NCBI GenBank assembly: GCA_009923895.1
Contig: RFSP01000082.1
Span: 1 to 7,688 of the forward strand
Source of the DNA: Betaproteobacteria bacterium
Lineage (GTDB): Bacteria; Pseudomonadota; Gammaproteobacteria; Burkholderiales; Burkholderiaceae_C
Direction: 5' to 3'
Length of the DNA stretch: 7,688 nt
A program made the position numbers and the translations under genes. Positions 6,273-7,688 of this stretch are shown here, piece by piece. The notes below the pieces were generated by a model that did no database searches, was not told the DNA's origin, and saw only the letters and a list, made by a program, of their open reading frames with translations. Numbering within the stretch: the stretch's first letter is position 1; every line of letters starts with the position of its first letter.

Positions 6273-7141
6273 ACTCGAACCCCATCACCGCTGCGCCAAA
6301 CCCTGCCTCGCTGCCTGAAGGGCCGGGGAGGCCAATGGTCCTCGTGAGTTGGGACGGCTCAAGCACGCCTTGGGCCATGATCCATCTGGACGCCCCCGCA
6401 GAATTTGACTGGGTGCTTTTTGATTACTCGGGCCGCGCCCAACCCGAGGTGGTGACCTGGCGAGGGCAGCAGGCGCAGGTGCTCAGCGGGTCCACGGAGT
6501 GCAAGGGTGAGATTTATCAGGCCTTGGCCACCTGGCTGCAAACACGGGCTCAGACGCCCGAATACATTGCGCTCATCGACGATGACATCCTTCTGGGGGT
6601 GAGCGACATCAACAGGATCTTGCATCTGGCGCGCGTGGAAGGTTTGGATGTCTTCTCCCCGGTCTTGACCCACGACAGCCGCTACACCCACCGCTGGAGT
6701 CTTCAACAACCGCACCGTCTGTTTCGCGAGGTGGATTGGGTGGAAGTGATGATGCCGTTTTATCGAGGCTCGGTCTTTGTGGCGGCCGCCGCGCACTTTG
6801 AAGGCAATGTGTCGTCTTGGGGCATCGACAAATATTTGATGCCCACCGTGCAACAACTCACCCAATGCACCCGCACCGCGTTGGTAGACGCGGTGGTGGC
6901 CAGCCATCGCCGCGAGGTCACCAGCGGAACCAAGCGCTATCGACATGGACTTACCGCGGGACAAGAGCGCGAGGCCATGAAGCAACGATGTCTGGCCTTG
7001 GTGCAGTCCCATGCGCCCCACCTGTTGGACTCGGCATGGTTTCATCGCGTGTTTGAGCAAAGGCATGTGCGCACGCGTTGGCAGCAGCTGAGGGCCGCTT
7101 TGGGCCGGCCACTTCGCCGCTGGCTCGACAGCAGCACCTGA
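6269..7141 (+). CDS. DUF707-like putative glycosyltransferase
   Basis: A 290-residue protein resembling DUF707-type proteins, which look like GT-A glycosyltransferases but are poorly studied. Visible landmarks: MVLVSWDG (23-30) and EFDWVLFDYSG (45-55) as first strands; EYIALIDDDILLG (98-110) with an acidic triad at 104-106 where the DxD motif should be; VFSPVLTHDSRYTHRW (128-143); then VEVMMPFYRG (158-167), SWGID (183-187) and VDAVVASHRREVTSG (206-220). The C-terminus is basic and tryptophan-containing. The ATG at 6269 overlaps the preceding stop (ATGA). A second ATG at 6335 has GGAGG three bases upstream and would remove a Pro/Ala/Ser-rich stretch of 22 residues, so the true start is uncertain. 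It ends the coupled cassette. Assignment is from motif recall only. Confidence 0.68.
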   Translation: MNSNPITAAPNPASLPEGPGRPMVLVSWDGSSTPWAMIHLDAPAEFDWVLFDYSGRAQPEVVTWRGQQAQVLSGSTECKGEIYQALATWLQTRAQTPEYIALIDDDILLGVSDINRILHLARVEGLDVFSPVLTHDSRYTHRWSLQQPHRLFREVDWVEVMMPFYRGSVFVAAAAHFEGNVSSWGIDKYLMPTVQQLTQCTRTALVDAVVASHRREVTSGTKRYRHGLTAGQEREAMKQRCLALVQSHAPHLLDSAWFHRVFEQRHVRTRWQQLRAALGRPLRRWLDSST

Positions 7142-7163
7142 AGTCCACCCCTGCGCAGCCTCC

Positions 7164-7202
7164 CTCTTTGGTGTGCCTCTTTGGTATGCCTCTATGGTGT
7201 GC
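7164..7202 (+). repeat. three tandem copies of a 13-bp unit
   Basis: CTCTTTGGTGTGC (7164-7176), CTCTTTGGTATGC (7177-7189) and CTCTATGGTGTGC (7190-7202) lie head to tail, each differing from the first by at most one base. They sit 23 bases after the last glycosyltransferase stop codon. This may be a slippage-prone minisatellite or a cluster of protein-binding sites; the sequence alone does not tell. Confidence 0.85.
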
Positions 7203-7251
7203 CCCTCAAGCGGGTTTTGCACCGCGATCTGAATTCGAAGAATGTCCCTCA

Positions 7252-7269
7252 GCCCGGCATCCGCCGGGT
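7252..7269 (+). other. GC-rich hairpin before the comEA-like gene
   Basis: CCCGGC (7253-7258) and GCCGGG (7263-7268) form a perfect 6-bp stem with the tetraloop ATCC, extendable by a G-U pair. No T-run follows, so it is not a standard intrinsic terminator. It lies 29 bases before the next start codon and may be part of that gene's leader, or stabilise the 3' end of the glycosyltransferase message. Confidence 0.4.
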
Positions 7270-7282
7270 GTGTGATCCACTC

Positions 7283-7290
7283 AGAGGGAG
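7283..7290 (+). promoter_or_regulatory. ribosome binding site of the comEA-like gene
   Basis: AGAGGGAG ends 7 bases before the ATG at 7298. This good Shine-Dalgarno fixes the start of a gene that is otherwise open-ended in this window and marks a free-standing start, unlike the overlapped starts upstream. Confidence 0.7.
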
Positions 7291-7297
7291 ATTCATC

Positions 7298-7688
7298 ATG
7301 AAACATCTGTTCACTGCGCTGTGTGTGGCCTTGTGCACTTTGGCCGCGCCGTCGGCCTGGTCGGCCGTTGAAATCAACCGTGCCGGGCAGGCCGAGCTCG
7401 AATCGGTCAAAGGCATTGGCCCTGGCATGTCTGCCAAGATTTTGGAAGCCCGCAAAAAAGGCGAATTCAAAAGTTGGGATGACCTGGTAGAGCGTGTCAG
7501 TGGCATCGGCTCGGGCAATGCCAACCGCCTGTCTCAGGCGGGACTGACCGTGGCGGGGTCGCCCTATGCCGCAAAGAACTCGGCCACGTCCAAGTCATTC
7601 AAAGGCATCAATCACAAAACGACCGACCCCCACCCTGCTGAAGCCAAGTCCGGCAAAACGGCCAGAGGCCAAAAATCCGGCATGGCGC
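7298..7688 (+). CDS. comEA: ComEA-like secreted helix-hairpin-helix DNA-binding protein, 3' end beyond window
   Basis: The first 130 codons of an exported protein of the ComEA group, which in naturally competent bacteria binds incoming double-stranded DNA in the periplasm. A signal peptide is clear: MKHLFTALCVALCTLAAP, then a likely cleavage after SAWSA at residue 23. The mature part begins VEINRAGQAELESVKGIG, the typical ComEA/HhH opening, with two helix-hairpin-helix loops, KGIGPG (38-43) and SGIGSG (68-73), spanning about residues 24-85. After LTVAG comes a Lys/Ser/Thr/Ala-rich, probably disordered basic tail that is still open at the window edge; many proteobacterial ComEA proteins end soon after the HhH core, so this tail is longer than usual. 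It has its own ribosome binding site, separate from the glycosyltransferase operon. A DNA-uptake role is inferred from the family; such proteins also occur in strains not known to be competent. Confidence 0.85.
   Translation, partial: MKHLFTALCVALCTLAAPSAWSAVEINRAGQAELESVKGIGPGMSAKILEARKKGEFKSWDDLVERVSGIGSGNANRLSQAGLTVAGSPYAAKNSATSKSFKGINHKTTDPHPAEAKSGKTARGQKSGMA

Noticed and set aside
7217..7243. Possible sigma-70 promoter (TTGCAC ... AAGAAT) before the comEA-like gene
   Set aside because: Only 3 of 6 and 4 of 6 consensus matches with a 15-base spacer, too weak to claim from sequence alone.
6359..7306. 315-codon minus-strand open frame opposite the DUF707-like gene
   Set aside because: The plus-strand protein has coherent motifs and coupled start; the antisense product is His/Gly/Arg-rich without any motif.

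Overview
The window looks like a chromosomal segment of a betaproteobacterium in the order Burkholderiales, probably a Comamonadaceae-like organism. The grounds are high GC content and the gene order cmk - rpsA - (ihfB) - lapA - lapB followed by a comEA-type gene, together with the residue-level character of the Cmk, S1, LapA and LapB proteins. This placement rests on recalled family knowledge; no database search was run. All genes recognised lie on the plus strand.

Layout. Bases 1-269 are the 3' end of cmk (CMP kinase). A 136-base gap (270-405) holds a weak terminator-like hairpin and two clear hairpins just before the rpsA ribosome binding site. rpsA (ribosomal protein S1) starts at 406 and keeps all six S1 domains. 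Its reading frame then runs, at about base 2013, straight into the last 29 codons of ihfB (IHF beta subunit) in a different frame. The S1 tail, the rpsA stop codon, the spacer and roughly the first two thirds of ihfB are missing. This is either a genuine deletion or an assembly misjoin. The chimeric S1 frame stays open to 2376, deep inside lapA. lapA (2147) and lapB (2451) overlap each other and look intact.

From 3629 to 7141 there are four glycosyltransferase-type genes from four different families: a GT-A enzyme with a DLD motif, a GT4/GT-B enzyme, a GT25 enzyme and a DUF707-like protein. Each begins inside the stop codon of the gene before it (1- or 4-base overlaps), as does the first one with lapB, so lapA-lapB-GT-GT-GT-GT looks like one translationally coupled operon. 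After a 156-base spacer with a 13-bp triple tandem repeat and a hairpin, a secreted ComEA-like helix-hairpin-helix protein starts at 7298 and runs off the window.

How the genes fit together. cmk and rpsA are nucleotide and translation housekeeping genes. LapB is the inner-membrane scaffold that controls lipopolysaccharide (LPS) synthesis through LpxC turnover in enterobacteria. A coupled cassette of four cytoplasmic glycosyltransferases directly behind it suggests a locus making the outer part of the LPS/LOS core or a related surface glycan; that role is inference. The two observations most worth follow-up are the rpsA/ihfB fusion and the lapB-coupled glycosyltransferase cassette.
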